23,776 nt of DNA, taken from the NCBI GenBank assembly GCA_002419365.1, contig DIGA01000104.1, positions 1 to 23,776 of the forward strand. Reading direction: 5' to 3'. A program made the translations under genes and the position numbers. Source of the DNA: Mageeibacillus sp. UBA5734. GTDB lineage: Bacteria > Bacillota > Clostridia > Saccharofermentanales > UBA5734. Shown here piece after piece: positions 1 through 6,802 of this stretch (its first letter is position 1; each line of letters starts with the position of its first letter). A model generated the notes under the pieces. That model was given only the letters and a program-made list of their open reading frames with translations, ran no database searches and was not told the DNA's origin.

Positions 1-418
1 CCTGGCGCCGGACGAGGTCCTGCTTGTTCAGGGCCACAACAACCGGCAGGCCTAGTTCGAGCAGCTGGGTGGTGAAAAACAGGCTGCGCTCCAGGCTGGT
101 GGCATCGACGATGTTGATGATGACATCGGCTGATTCACCCGTGATGAAATCGCGGGTGACGGTCTCCTCCTGGGTGTAGGGCGTGATCGAGTACGCACCA
201 GGCAGATCGACAACTGAGACTCTGTTTTTGTGGTCACCTCCGCCGTCCTTGCCATGGAGCCCACGGCCCAGCGATCCTTTATAGGCTCGCCGGAGGTTGG
301 CGACTTTTTTTTCGACGGTGACACCAGGCCAGTTGCCGACGTATTCGGTTTTACCGGTGATCGCGTTAAAAAGCGTGGTTTTCCCAGAATTGGGATTTCC
401 TGCTAAGGCAAGTTTCAT
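1..418 (-). CDS. feoB: Ferrous iron transporter FeoB, N-terminal G domain (partial)
   Basis: FeoB is the membrane protein that imports Fe2+; only its cytoplasmic GTPase domain (139 residues) lies in the window and the gene runs off the left edge. The G1 motif GNPNSGKTT (residues 7-15), the FeoB-typical VGNWPGVTVEKK (27-38, switch I), G3 DLPG (71-74) and G4 NKQD (131-134) are all readable. Between VEKK and the G3 aspartate there is a Gly/His/Lys-rich stretch (about residues 39-68) that is some 20 residues longer than in most FeoB proteins I know. I chose the ATG at 418 because AGGAG ends 7 bases before it; an in-frame ATG at 424 sits directly on that site. A Fur box lies at 458-474, so iron repression is likely. 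feoA is upstream on the same strand, separated by a terminator. Confidence 0.95.
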   Translation of the reverse strand, partial: MKLALAGNPNSGKTTLFNAITGKTEYVGNWPGVTVEKKVANLRRAYKGSLGRGLHGKDGGGDHKNRVSVVDLPGAYSITPYTQEETVTRDFITGESADVIINIVDATSLERSLFFTTQLLELGLPVVVALNKQDLVRRQ

Positions 419-457
419 GGTCATACTCCTGTGGGTTCTCCTAACAGAGCTGTGATC

Positions 458-474
458 ATGATAATCGTTATCAT
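458..474 (-). promoter_or_regulatory. Fur box upstream of feoB
   Basis: ATGATAATCGTTATCAT is a perfect 7-3-7 inverted repeat that closely matches the Fur consensus core GATAATGATTATC. It lies about 40 bases upstream of the feoB ATG and, read on the minus strand, covers a -10-like TATCAT. Repression of feoB by Fe2+-Fur is inferred. Confidence 0.8.
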
Positions 475-483
475 TTAATTGGG

Positions 484-510
484 TGAAAAAAAGCAGACCT
501 GCTGCTTTCA
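484..510 (-). terminator. Rho-independent terminator after feoA
   Basis: On the minus strand AAAGCAG and CTGCTTT (508-502 with 496-490) form a 7-bp stem with a 5-base loop, followed by an uninterrupted run of about seven T. It lies just past the feoA stop and before the feoB Fur box, so feoA and feoB can be transcribed separately. Confidence 0.8.
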
Positions 511-531
511 TTCAAACAAATAGATGAAACC

Positions 532-747
532 TTATCCGATCAATTGAATTGCTTGAGCCATTTTGCGGTCAATGGCATAACGGCTGTCCTTGACTGAGAT
601 GATGTAATTGCCAGCCAGAATCGAGATCAAGGTGATCCGTTCGCCTTCGTGACAACCGAGGGAAAATAGGAATTTTTTGATCTTTTCTGTACCGGTCACT
701 TGCTGGATCTCCATTTGGCGACCGACTTTTGCCTCTGACAAAGCCAT
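532..747 (-). CDS. feoA: FeoA-domain protein
   Basis: This 71-residue protein is a single FeoA (SH3-like) domain, a small cytoplasmic partner of FeoB in ferrous iron uptake. The pattern LGCHEGERITLISILAGNYI followed by a basic VKDSRYAIDRKMA segment is typical of FeoA. The ATG at 747 is preferred because GGAGG ends 8 bases upstream; the in-frame GTG at 753 lies only 2 bases from that site. The gene has its own promoter with a Fur box and its own terminator. It follows the cadA-like gene by 89 bases on the same strand with no terminator between them, so some read-through from the metal efflux operon is possible. Confidence 0.93.
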   Translation of the reverse strand: MALSEAKVGRQMEIQQVTGTEKIKKFLFSLGCHEGERITLISILAGNYIISVKDSRYAIDRKMAQAIQLIG

Positions 748-787
748 ACTCACATCCTCCAGAAACGATCTTGAATGGGTCGGATTT

Positions 788-806
788 GATAATGATTATC
801 AATTCC
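788..806 (-). promoter_or_regulatory. Fur box at the feoA promoter
   Basis: GATAATGATTATCAATTCC matches the 19-bp Fur consensus GATAATGATTATCATTATC over its first 16 bases with one mismatch or none depending on alignment. It covers the predicted transcription start of feoA, which fits repression by iron-loaded Fur. Confidence 0.85.
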
Positions 807-811
807 TAGTC

Positions 812-840
812 ATTTTATCGGAAATTAAGAGGTGTGTCAA
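812..840 (-). promoter_or_regulatory. Sigma-A-type promoter of feoA
   Basis: On the minus strand TTGACA (840-835), a 17-base spacer and TAAAAT (817-812) form a near-consensus promoter. The predicted start near 805 falls inside the Fur box. The -35 hexamer contains the TGA stop codon of the upstream P-type ATPase gene (839-837). Confidence 0.75.
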
Positions 841-2999
841 TTGTTATGGTGCAAAATCCTGGTTGCGTTTAGGACGGCAATCAGGGCGACTCCGACATCG
901 CCAAAGACAGCCGCCCACATCGAGGCATAACCCAGGGCTCCGAGCAGCAGGATGATGGCCTTGACACCCAAGGCAAAGATGATGTTCTGCCAGACAATGG
1001 TGCGGGTTTTACGGGCCACTTCGATGGCGGTGGCCAGTTTCATCGGCTCATCCGTCATCAGGACGATGTCAGCAGCTTCGATCGCTGCATCCGAACCCAT
1101 GCCACCCATGGCGATGCCTACATCCGAGCGGGCCAGGACGGGCGCATCGTTGATACCATCTCCGACGAAGACGAGTTTCCCCTGCGTGGTCCGGGCTGCT
1201 GCCAGGGACTCAAAGGCTTCCACTTTCTGGTGCGGGAGCAGCTCCGAGAGCACGGTATCCAGTCCCAGCTGGTTGCCAGTGGCTTGGCCGACAAGGTGGC
1301 TGTCACCGGTCAACAAGGCAATCGAACGGATGCCCAACTCGCGCAGACGTTGCACCGCTGCCTTGCTGTCAGGCTTGAGCTGGTCCGAGATGACCAGATG
1401 TCCGACGTACTGGCCATCGACAGCCAGATAGACAACTGTGCCAAGGGTCAGGACTTGCGTATGAAGGATGCCGTGACTGAGCAAATAGCGGGAATTACCA
1501 GCCAGAACGGATCGACCGTCGATTGTTGCTGACAAGCCCTGTCCGGATTCCTCATGATAATCCTGGACTAGGTTTGGATCGAGTACTTTGCCGTAGGCCT
1601 TCCGGATCGAAGCTGCAATCGGATGGTTGGAAAACTGTTCAATCTGGGCGGCTGTCTCGAGCACGCCGGCCTCAGACAGGGTTGCTGCCGTAACGATTTC
1701 TGTGACCGTGAAGACACCGCGAGTCAAGGTGCCTGTCTTGTCAAACACGACCGTATCGATGGAATTCAAGGCCTCCAGATAGTTGCTGCCCTTGACCAGG
1801 ATCCCCTGGCGCGAAGCACTGCCGATACCACCAAAAAAGGTGAGAGGGATTGAAACAACCAGCGCACAGGGACAGGAAACGACGAGGAAGATCAGGGCCC
1901 GGTGCAGCCAGTCACTGAAACTGGCTCCTGGAATCAGGAGTGGCGGCAGAACGGCCAGGGCGGCTGCAGCGAACACAACTGCAGGTGTGTAATAGCGGGC
2001 GAATTTGGTGATGAATTGCTCGGTCGGAGCTTTGCGACTGCTGGCGTTCTGGACCAGTTCGAGGATCCGAGCCACCGTTGATTCGCCATAAGGCCTGCTG
2101 ACCTCGATGTGTAAAACGCCGTTATGATTGATAGAGCCTGAATACACCATGCTCCCTGGCTCGACATCGCGTGGCAAGGATTCACCGGTCAAGGCAGAGG
2201 TGTCGAGAGCAGACCGCCCCTGCAAAACAGTGCCATCGAGCGGCACCCGTTCACCTGGTTTGACCAGAATGATATCAGCGATACCCACCTGCTCCGGCGG
2301 GACGGTTTCGATCCCGTCGTCCGTCACCCGGTTGGCAAATTCTGGCCGGATATCCATCAGGGCAGCGATCGAACGGCGTGAACGATTGACCGCCAGATCC
2401 TGGAAAAATTCGCCGACCTGATAGAAAAGCATGACAGATACGGCTTCGGGGTAGTCGCCGATGGCAAAGGCACCGACCGTGGCCAGGCTCATCAGGAAAT
2501 TCTCATCAAACCATTCACCGCGTGCGATGTTGCGCACAGCGGCCAGAACAACCTCGGCACCGATCAAAAGATAGCTGGCAATAAACATCGTCAGGCTAAG
2601 AGCTGCAGGCAAAGGGGCGAATTGAGCCAGCAGCAGCAAAACAAGGCCCATGCCAAACAGAACCAGGCGCAGGGTCCGGGCTGGAGCGCCTTTGACCTCT
2701 GATGAGGCAGAAGCTGTGTCAGCGTCCAAAATGACTGCCGCTCCCGGTTCGATCCGGGCTGCAATCTCGCCTGCCTGCTGCGTAATCTGCCGCATGGCCT
2801 TTGGATCGAGTGCCTCAATGATCAGACGCTGGGACACAAAGTCCAGCCGGGCACTGTGCACACCCTCCAGCTGATTGATCTCGGCTTCGATCTTGGCTGC
2901 GCAGGTGGCACAACCCAGACCAGTCATCTGGAAAATGTGCTGGTCTGTGCCATTGGCCCGTGTGGGTTCTATTCGAGAAGCAGATTTGGATGAAGACAT
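837..2999 (-). CDS. cadA: Cd2+/Zn2+/Pb2+-exporting P1B-type ATPase
   Basis: This 720-residue membrane pump is predicted to export soft divalent metals (Zn, Cd, Pb) at the cost of ATP. In order: an N-terminal heavy-metal-associated domain with CATC (C30-C33), transmembrane helices around 108-190, the actuator motif TGES (271-274), the transport-site SCPCALV (CPC at 376-378), the phosphorylation site D420-KTGT, the P1B-specific HP dipeptide (459-460), TGD (564-566) and GDGINDAP (613-620). CPC plus the absence of Cu-type signatures points to the Zn/Cd/Pb (CadA/ZntA) group. The ATG at 2999 is chosen over an upstream TTG because GGAGG lies 6 bases before it. It is the second gene of an operon, 24 bases after its ArsR repressor. 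Exact metal preference cannot be read from the sequence. Confidence 0.93.
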   Translation of the reverse strand: MSSSKSASRIEPTRANGTDQHIFQMTGLGCATCAAKIEAEINQLEGVHSARLDFVSQRLIIEALDPKAMRQITQQAGEIAARIEPGAAVILDADTASASSEVKGAPARTLRLVLFGMGLVLLLLAQFAPLPAALSLTMFIASYLLIGAEVVLAAVRNIARGEWFDENFLMSLATVGAFAIGDYPEAVSVMLFYQVGEFFQDLAVNRSRRSIAALMDIRPEFANRVTDDGIETVPPEQVGIADIILVKPGERVPLDGTVLQGRSALDTSALTGESLPRDVEPGSMVYSGSINHNGVLHIEVSRPYGESTVARILELVQNASSRKAPTEQFITKFARYYTPAVVFAAAALAVLPPLLIPGASFSDWLHRALIFLVVSCPCALVVSIPLTFFGGIGSASRQGILVKGSNYLEALNSIDTVVFDKTGTLTRGVFTVTEIVTAATLSEAGVLETAAQIEQFSNHPIAASIRKAYGKVLDPNLVQDYHEESGQGLSATIDGRSVLAGNSRYLLSHGILHTQVLTLGTVVYLAVDGQYVGHLVISDQLKPDSKAAVQRLRELGIRSIALLTGDSHLVGQATGNQLGLDTVLSELLPHQKVEAFESLAAARTTQGKLVFVGDGINDAPVLARSDVGIAMGGMGSDAAIEAADIVLMTDEPMKLATAIEVARKTRTIVWQNIIFALGVKAIILLLGALGYASMWAAVFGDVGVALIAVLNATRILHHNN

Positions 3000-3023
3000 G
3001 GGAATCCTCCGGTTCAACAGGAA

Positions 3024-3413
3024 TCAACGATTGGAATAATGGCGCAATTCCTCAGCCAAGTGCTGGTGGCCTTGCGCCAGAATCGTGTTAACATGGGCAT
3101 CATCGAGTGAATAGTAAACGATTTTGCCAGCTTTTCTGTATTTGACGATTCGGGCTTGCTTGAGCAGGCGAAGTTGATGGGATACAGCCGATTGGGTCAT
3201 ATTCAGGAGCACCGCAAGGTCGCAGACGCAAAGTTCTGAGACTGAAAGTGCGGACAAGACCTTAATCCGAGTCGTATCGCCAAACACTTTGAAAAATTCT
3301 GCCAATTCGAACAGATCCTCATCGTTGGGCATCTGGGAACGGACGGTCTGGACTGCATCCTCATGGATCACGGTGCAATCACAGCGGATCAAATCTGGCT
3401 GATGCTCTTTCAT
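3024..3413 (-). CDS. cadC: CadC/SmtB-type metal-sensing ArsR repressor
   Basis: This 129-residue winged-helix repressor of the ArsR/SmtB family heads the efflux operon. The recognition helix region reads MTQSAVSHQLRLLKQA (about 72-87). Both metal sites of CadC are present: the alpha3N site with C62 and C64 in ELCVCDLA plus N-terminal C11/C13, and the alpha5 site D105, H107, H118, E121 with the same spacing (2, 11, 3) as in staphylococcal CadC. The known role is to leave DNA when Cd, Pb or Zn binds. GAGG sits 7 bases before the ATG. An inverted repeat of SmtB/CadC type lies 72-87 bases upstream, so autoregulation and control of cadA are likely. CmtR or SmtB naming is an alternative. Confidence 0.9.
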   Translation of the reverse strand: MKEHQPDLIRCDCTVIHEDAVQTVRSQMPNDEDLFELAEFFKVFGDTTRIKVLSALSVSELCVCDLAVLLNMTQSAVSHQLRLLKQARIVKYRKAGKIVYYSLDDAHVNTILAQGHQHLAEELRHYSNR

Positions 3414-3484
3414 CGTCTACCTCGCAGCAAAAGAATGGAATGGATCCAGTGAGAGTATCTCTGAACCTATTTTAACACAAACGT

Positions 3485-3500
3485 ATGAACATCTGTTCAT
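3485..3500 (-). promoter_or_regulatory. SmtB/CadC-type operator of the cad operon
   Basis: ATGAACATCTGTTCAT is a perfect 7-2-7 inverted repeat, close to the ATGAACA-N2-TGTTCAT core of SmtB/CadC operators. A -10-like TAAAAT follows on the minus strand at 3474-3469, so the repeat would cover the -35 region of the repressor gene's promoter. The site could also influence the divergent lipoprotein gene at 3681. Confidence 0.75.
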
Positions 3501-3680
3501 GTATAAGTGTAAAATATGTTGCTTTGCAGATGATTTTATTGTGGCGGAATGGCAAGACCCGGTCTCGGCATTTCTCCATTGATTCTTCACATCCAGAGCA
3601 TAGAATGCGATCACAACAACACCAGACGCAACAAAACTCATGTCTGGTCCAATCCAGTTTCACCTTGAGGAGGTTCTTCC

Positions 3681-4346
3681 ATGAAAAAATTCCTGATACC
3701 GATTCTTCTACTGGCCTTGCTGATCAGTCTTGCCGCTTGCACCCAAACAGATGTCGTAGGAAAAGCTTCGGTGCAATCCTTTGCTGCTATCGCTGCGACG
3801 GCCGATGTCAAGGCTGATGAATCATTCAGCGGTTTTGCCTTGACTGCTCCGGATGGCAGTGCTCGCTTTCTCCTGAGCCGCGATTTTGCAACGACCAATT
3901 CCTTTGATGCTGCACTGGAATTCCCTGCAGCACCGTTCCTGGCAGCTGGCCTTGATCCCAGCAAGCTCCCCGATGGTTTGCTGGCAACAGACAAGATTGT
4001 TGTGGGTACTGATTATGGCGCTCAGGATTTCAAAGATGCTGCCCAGACCAGTCTGGCGGCCGCTTATGAAGAGCTCGTCCGCACGAATGGACAGGCGATT
4101 GGGTACCACAAAGCCCTGGACCACTATGGCATCGACCTCGGTGGCGGAAACCTGTTTGAATGGGCTAAGGACATGCAAACCAATGACAAGGACATCGTCT
4201 TTGTCCTCGATCCGAAGCCGTTCCAGGATGCCGGGGCCGATCCTTCTGCTATCGAGGGCTGGATCTTTGCCAAAGTCGAAACCATGGACAAAAAGGGCAA
4301 CATGATCGAGGTGGACAAGCTTTTGAAACCTTTTGATTTGCAGTAA
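3681..4346 (+). CDS. Secreted lipoprotein of unknown function
   Basis: This 221-residue protein has a typical lipoprotein signal peptide, MKKFLIPILLLALLISLAAC, with the lipobox LAAC and lipidated Cys20; it should be anchored on the outer face of the cytoplasmic membrane. The mature part has no motif I recognise and no further cysteines or His clusters. It is mostly polar, with acidic stretches and an FVLDPKPF segment (about 175-182). AGGAGG stands 7 bases before the ATG. It is divergent from the cad operon, with 267 bases between the two starts. That neighbourhood hints at a link to metal stress but proves nothing. Confidence 0.75.
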   Translation: MKKFLIPILLLALLISLAACTQTDVVGKASVQSFAAIAATADVKADESFSGFALTAPDGSARFLLSRDFATTNSFDAALEFPAAPFLAAGLDPSKLPDGLLATDKIVVGTDYGAQDFKDAAQTSLAAAYEELVRTNGQAIGYHKALDHYGIDLGGGNLFEWAKDMQTNDKDIVFVLDPKPFQDAGADPSAIEGWIFAKVETMDKKGNMIEVDKLLKPFDLQ

Positions 4347-4380
4347 AAAGACGCCGGACCAGGGGCTAGCCTGGCCGGCG
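4346..4380 (-). terminator. Terminator of the peroxiredoxin gene (possibly bidirectional)
   Basis: CGCCGG-A-CCAGG (4352-4363) pairs with CCTGG-CCGGCG (4370-4380), an 11-bp stem with one bulged A and a 6-base loop. Read on the minus strand it is followed by TCTTTTT, so it best serves the peroxiredoxin gene that ends at 4434. There is no T tract on the plus side, but the stem could still stop transcription of the lipoprotein gene. Confidence 0.65.
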
Positions 4381-4433
4381 ATCTTCAGCATAGTTGATCT
4401 GGGTTGAATTCTGGCTGGTTCCTGAACGGGGGA

Positions 4434-5120
4434 TCAGCCTTTTTTCTCTTTTTTGAAGCAGAGGAACCAGTCGAGGCAGTAGACGTCGTCAGGATGCTGT
4501 TCGACGCGCTCTTTGGCTGTGCCGCAGGAGCCCGGAGGCGGCAGGATGACATCATCGCCGGGCTGCCAGTTGGCCGGGGTGGCGATGGCATCCGAGTCAG
4601 CTTTCTGCAAAGCAATGACCGCACGCTTGATTTCCTGCATGTTGCGGCCGACAGCTGCCGGGTAGTACATGATCAGGCGGACAATTCCCTTGGGATCGAT
4701 GATGAAAACAGCACGGACGGCCTGCGTGGTCGAGGAGTTGGGCTGGACCATGCCAAAAAGCTTGGCGACATTCATGCTGATGTCTTCGATGACCGGAAAC
4801 TGGATTTCCAGATCCTTGATGCCATTGTATTCGATCTTCTCTTTGATCGTGCGCAACCAGGCGATGTGGGAGTACATGCTGTCAATCGAAAGACCGACCA
4901 GCTCGGTATTAATGGAACGGAACTCTTCCTGCATGCTGCCGAAGGTCATGAACTCAGTGGTGCAGACAGGGGTGAAATCTGCAGGATGGCTGAAAAGGAT
5001 CACCCATTTGCCTTGGTAATCAGCAGGGAAGCTGATGTCGCCCTGGGTGGTCTTGGCCATAAAAGCGGGGGCCGGATCACCGATCAGAGGCAGCCTGAAG
5101 GTGTTTGTGTTTTCGTCCAT
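4434..5120 (-). CDS. Peroxiredoxin, Prx6/1-Cys type
   Basis: This 228-residue cytoplasmic thiol peroxidase reduces H2O2 and organic hydroperoxides. The active-site segment PADFTPVC places the peroxidatic cysteine at C53, with T50 and P46 in the conserved PxxxTxxC pattern and the conserved arginine at R136. The long C-terminal arm and a length near 220 residues fit the Prx6 (archaeal/clostridial AhpC-TSA) group. Extra cysteines at C199, C215 and C221 near the C-terminus may serve as resolving residues. The start at 5120 is chosen because AGGAGG lies 10 bases upstream. An in-frame ATG at 5174 would add 18 residues before the family's usual N-terminus and has no ribosome site. A TATAAT at 5186-5181 is a candidate -10. 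Confidence 0.93.
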   Translation of the reverse strand: MDENTNTFRLPLIGDPAPAFMAKTTQGDISFPADYQGKWVILFSHPADFTPVCTTEFMTFGSMQEEFRSINTELVGLSIDSMYSHIAWLRTIKEKIEYNGIKDLEIQFPVIEDISMNVAKLFGMVQPNSSTTQAVRAVFIIDPKGIVRLIMYYPAAVGRNMQEIKRAVIALQKADSDAIATPANWQPGDDVILPPPGSCGTAKERVEQHPDDVYCLDWFLCFKKEKKG

Positions 5121-5180
5121 GTTCGTAAATCCTCCTTGATTGTTTGATGCTGATGTGCGGATAGTTGTTGTCATAAGCCC

Positions 5181-5186
5181 ATTATA
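5181..5186 (-). promoter_or_regulatory. Candidate -10 element of the peroxiredoxin gene
   Basis: TATAAT on the minus strand lies about 60 bases upstream of the chosen ATG. No convincing -35 is found at 16-18 bases, so the assignment rests on the -10 only. Confidence 0.35.
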
Positions 5187-5252
5187 AACCCTGATTGTGT
5201 CAGAAGTTTTAAGGGGTGCCTTAATTATTAAGAATTATTATTGATAAGTAAA

Positions 5253-5265
5253 GTGATCAAATCAC
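5253..5265. promoter_or_regulatory. Inverted repeat in the peroxiredoxin/DUF134 intergenic region
   Basis: GTGATCAAATCAC is a perfect 5-3-5 inverted repeat in the 209-base divergent region between the peroxiredoxin and the first DUF134 gene. It vaguely resembles Crp/Fnr-family half sites. No regulator is identified. The rest of this spacer is AT-rich and contains nothing else I can name. Confidence 0.3.
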
Positions 5266-5329
5266 ATAAGGAAAAAAAGGCCAAAGAGGTGTATTCTAGG
5301 TTGTGAAATGATTCTTGAGGTGACGAAAC

Positions 5330-5803
5330 ATGGCAAGACCGGTCAAATGGCGCAGGATAGGACAGCTTCCGCAGGTTTTAAATTTTATTCCTGCTGAACA
5401 GCATCAGGCGCAAGGGACCAATTCCCTGAAACTGGAAGAGCTTGAAGCGATCCGGCTCAAAGATCTCGAAGGCCTGGATCAGGTCGACTGTGCCCGGGAA
5501 ATGGGCGTCTCGCGCCCGACATTCCAGCGGATCTTGCTCTCAGCACGGGAGAAAATTGCGGACAGTCTGGTCAATGGCAAGGCGATCCAGATCGAGGGTG
5601 GCCACTATACCCGGAATATCTGCCCGATTCGCTGTCTGGAGTGTGGACGAGAATGGCAGGAGAGCTATGAAAAAATTGAGCAGGCCAATCAGATAGATCC
5701 AGAGTGCCCTAAATGTCATTCGAAAATTCTTTCCTGCTGCCCTGAAGATAGCAGTGAAGAAGGTGCGTGCTGTCGTCACCTGTTCCGACGGGGTCATTCA
5801 TGA
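5330..5803 (+). CDS. DUF134 family DNA-binding protein (copy 1)
   Basis: This 157-residue protein belongs to the DUF134 family of anaerobes. It opens with the signature MARPVKWRRI, followed by a sigma-70-region-4-like helix-turn-helix (about 48-76, with CAREMGVSRPTFQRILLSAR). The C-terminal half is cysteine-rich: C98, C102/C105, C126/C129 (a zinc-ribbon-like pair of CxxC), C136/C137 and C147/C148. A metal- or redox-sensing transcription factor is inferred; no target is known. GAGGTG precedes the ATG. Its stop codon overlaps the start of the C_GCAxxG_C_C gene (ATGA), so the two are translationally coupled. A paralogue lies at 8919. Confidence 0.88.
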   Translation: MARPVKWRRIGQLPQVLNFIPAEQHQAQGTNSLKLEELEAIRLKDLEGLDQVDCAREMGVSRPTFQRILLSAREKIADSLVNGKAIQIEGGHYTRNICPIRCLECGREWQESYEKIEQANQIDPECPKCHSKILSCCPEDSSEEGACCRHLFRRGHS

Positions 5804-6267
5804 ACACTCATGCAGATCGAGCAGAAGCTTTGTTCAAATCAGGGTATAACTGCGCCCAATCCCTGATCGGCGCTTTCGAAGGCGAAATTGGGCTCGACTT
5901 TGAGACCTCCATGAGACTGGCATCCTCATTTGGTGGCGGCATGGGCCGCCTGCGTGAGGTTTGCGGCGCTCTGACCGGACTTTTCATGGTGGTTGGACTG
6001 CAGTCCGGCTATAGCGATCCAGAAGACTACGAAGCCAAAACCCGCCATTATCAGCTGGTCCAGGACTTGGCTGCTCAATTCAGAGACCGCTTTGGCACGA
6101 TTTTGTGCCGTGATTTGCTTGAGCTGGAAGAAACGGTCAGTGAACCTGTACCTGAAAAGCGGACCGAAGCCTACTATGAGCGCCGACCTTGTGCCGAATA
6201 CATCCGCTTTGCGGCATCGCTACTGGATGCAGAGTCCAGAAGCCAAACAAACACGCAACCTGACTAG
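5800..6267 (+). CDS. C_GCAxxG_C_C family redox protein
   Basis: This 155-residue protein carries the family signature: C18 in GYNCAQS, C55-GALTG-60 in REVCGALTG, C103 and C131. The family is found in anaerobes. Its biochemical role is not settled, though the four spaced cysteines and genomic contexts suggest metal or redox-cofactor binding. The chosen start overlaps the DUF134 stop in an ATGA arrangement. An upstream in-frame start at 5767 would lie entirely inside DUF134, and the family normally begins just before the RAEALF-like segment seen at residue 7. A strong terminator follows at 6303, so this pair forms a two-gene operon. Confidence 0.88.
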   Translation: MNTHADRAEALFKSGYNCAQSLIGAFEGEIGLDFETSMRLASSFGGGMGRLREVCGALTGLFMVVGLQSGYSDPEDYEAKTRHYQLVQDLAAQFRDRFGTILCRDLLELEETVSEPVPEKRTEAYYERRPCAEYIRFAASLLDAESRSQTNTQPD

Positions 6268-6302
6268 GAAACTGGACAAGCCTGGTCCATTACACAACAA
6301 TA

Positions 6303-6351
6303 AGAGCCAGTCTTTCATAGCCGGATAGCTATTGAGACTGGCTCTCTTTTG
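6303..6351 (+). terminator. Rho-independent terminator of the DUF134/C_GCAxxG operon
   Basis: AGAGCCAGTCT (6303-6313) pairs perfectly with AGACTGGCTCT (6335-6345), an 11-bp stem with a further small ATAGC/GCTAT stem in the loop, followed by CTTTTGC. It may also work for the ferredoxin gene arriving from the right. Confidence 0.85.
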
Positions 6352-6423
6352 CAATGAGCATGCAGATGTGCTCAAGGACAGGACTATGGCCCCGTGGCCT
6401 TGAGTTTTAAAAATCGCCGCTGA

Positions 6424-6594
6424 TCAGGCCGGGGAAATTGCGCTGACCGGGCAGGTGCTTTCACAGGCGCCACAGTCGATGCAGGTTTCCGGATCGATCA
6501 CGTATTGAGTTTCACCGGCTGAAATGGCACCAGTCGGGCAGACGGATTCGCAGGCACCACAGGAAATGCAGGCATCAGAAATTTTATAAGCCAT
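6424..6594 (-). CDS. 2[4Fe-4S] ferredoxin
   Basis: This 56-residue clostridial-type ferredoxin has two complete cluster motifs: C9-xx-C12-xx-C15-xxx-C19-P and C38-xx-C41-xx-C44-xxx-C48-P. It carries low-potential electrons in the cytoplasm. The start MAYKISDAC is supported by AGGAGG 5 bases upstream; longer reading frames beyond it have no ribosome site. It is divergent from the ORP-like operon (208 bases between starts), and the ATPases of that operon also carry inserted 2[4Fe-4S] domains. This makes it a plausible electron donor for that system, although it could equally be a general ferredoxin. Confidence 0.95.
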   Translation of the reverse strand: MAYKISDACISCGACESVCPTGAISAGETQYVIDPETCIDCGACESTCPVSAISPA

Positions 6595-6731
6595 AGGGAC
6601 CTCCTTTACTCGAAACACGTTTTTTAGCCAACGAACGTACGATCCCTGGCCAATGTTTCCAGTTGATACATCCATTGTACACATTTTTCCCCTGTTTGTG
6701 TGCATCAACATCACCTGTTTTTCTCTTTTTA

Positions 6732-6761
6732 TTGACATATGCCCGTTAATTCTTTTACAAT
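6732..6761 (+). promoter_or_regulatory. Promoter of the ORP-like operon
   Basis: TTGACA (6732-6737), an 18-base spacer and TACAAT (6756-6761) form a good sigma-A-type promoter about 40 bases upstream of the first gene. No sigma-54 element (GG-N10-GC) was seen, unlike the sigma-54 control described for Desulfovibrio orp operons. Confidence 0.75.
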
Positions 6762-6802
6762 GATTATGAGCAAATGCTAACAAGTGAAAGTAGGTGAGTG
6801 AC

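Noticed and set aside
52..324. Minus-strand open frame of 90 codons
   Set aside because: It lies out of frame inside the clear feoB G domain; composition is Ser/Pro/Arg-rich as expected for a shadow frame.
5221..5245. AT-rich repeats (AATTATTA twice, 10 bases apart) as a PerR box upstream of the peroxiredoxin gene
   Set aside because: The arrangement is a direct repeat and not the 7-1-7 inverted repeat TTATAATNATTATAA; too many mismatches.
6371..6404. Stem CTCAAGG/CCTTGAG downstream of the ferredoxin gene as its terminator
   Set aside because: No T tract on the minus strand, and the loop contains a competing GGCC stem; the stronger hairpin at 6303-6345 is the better candidate.
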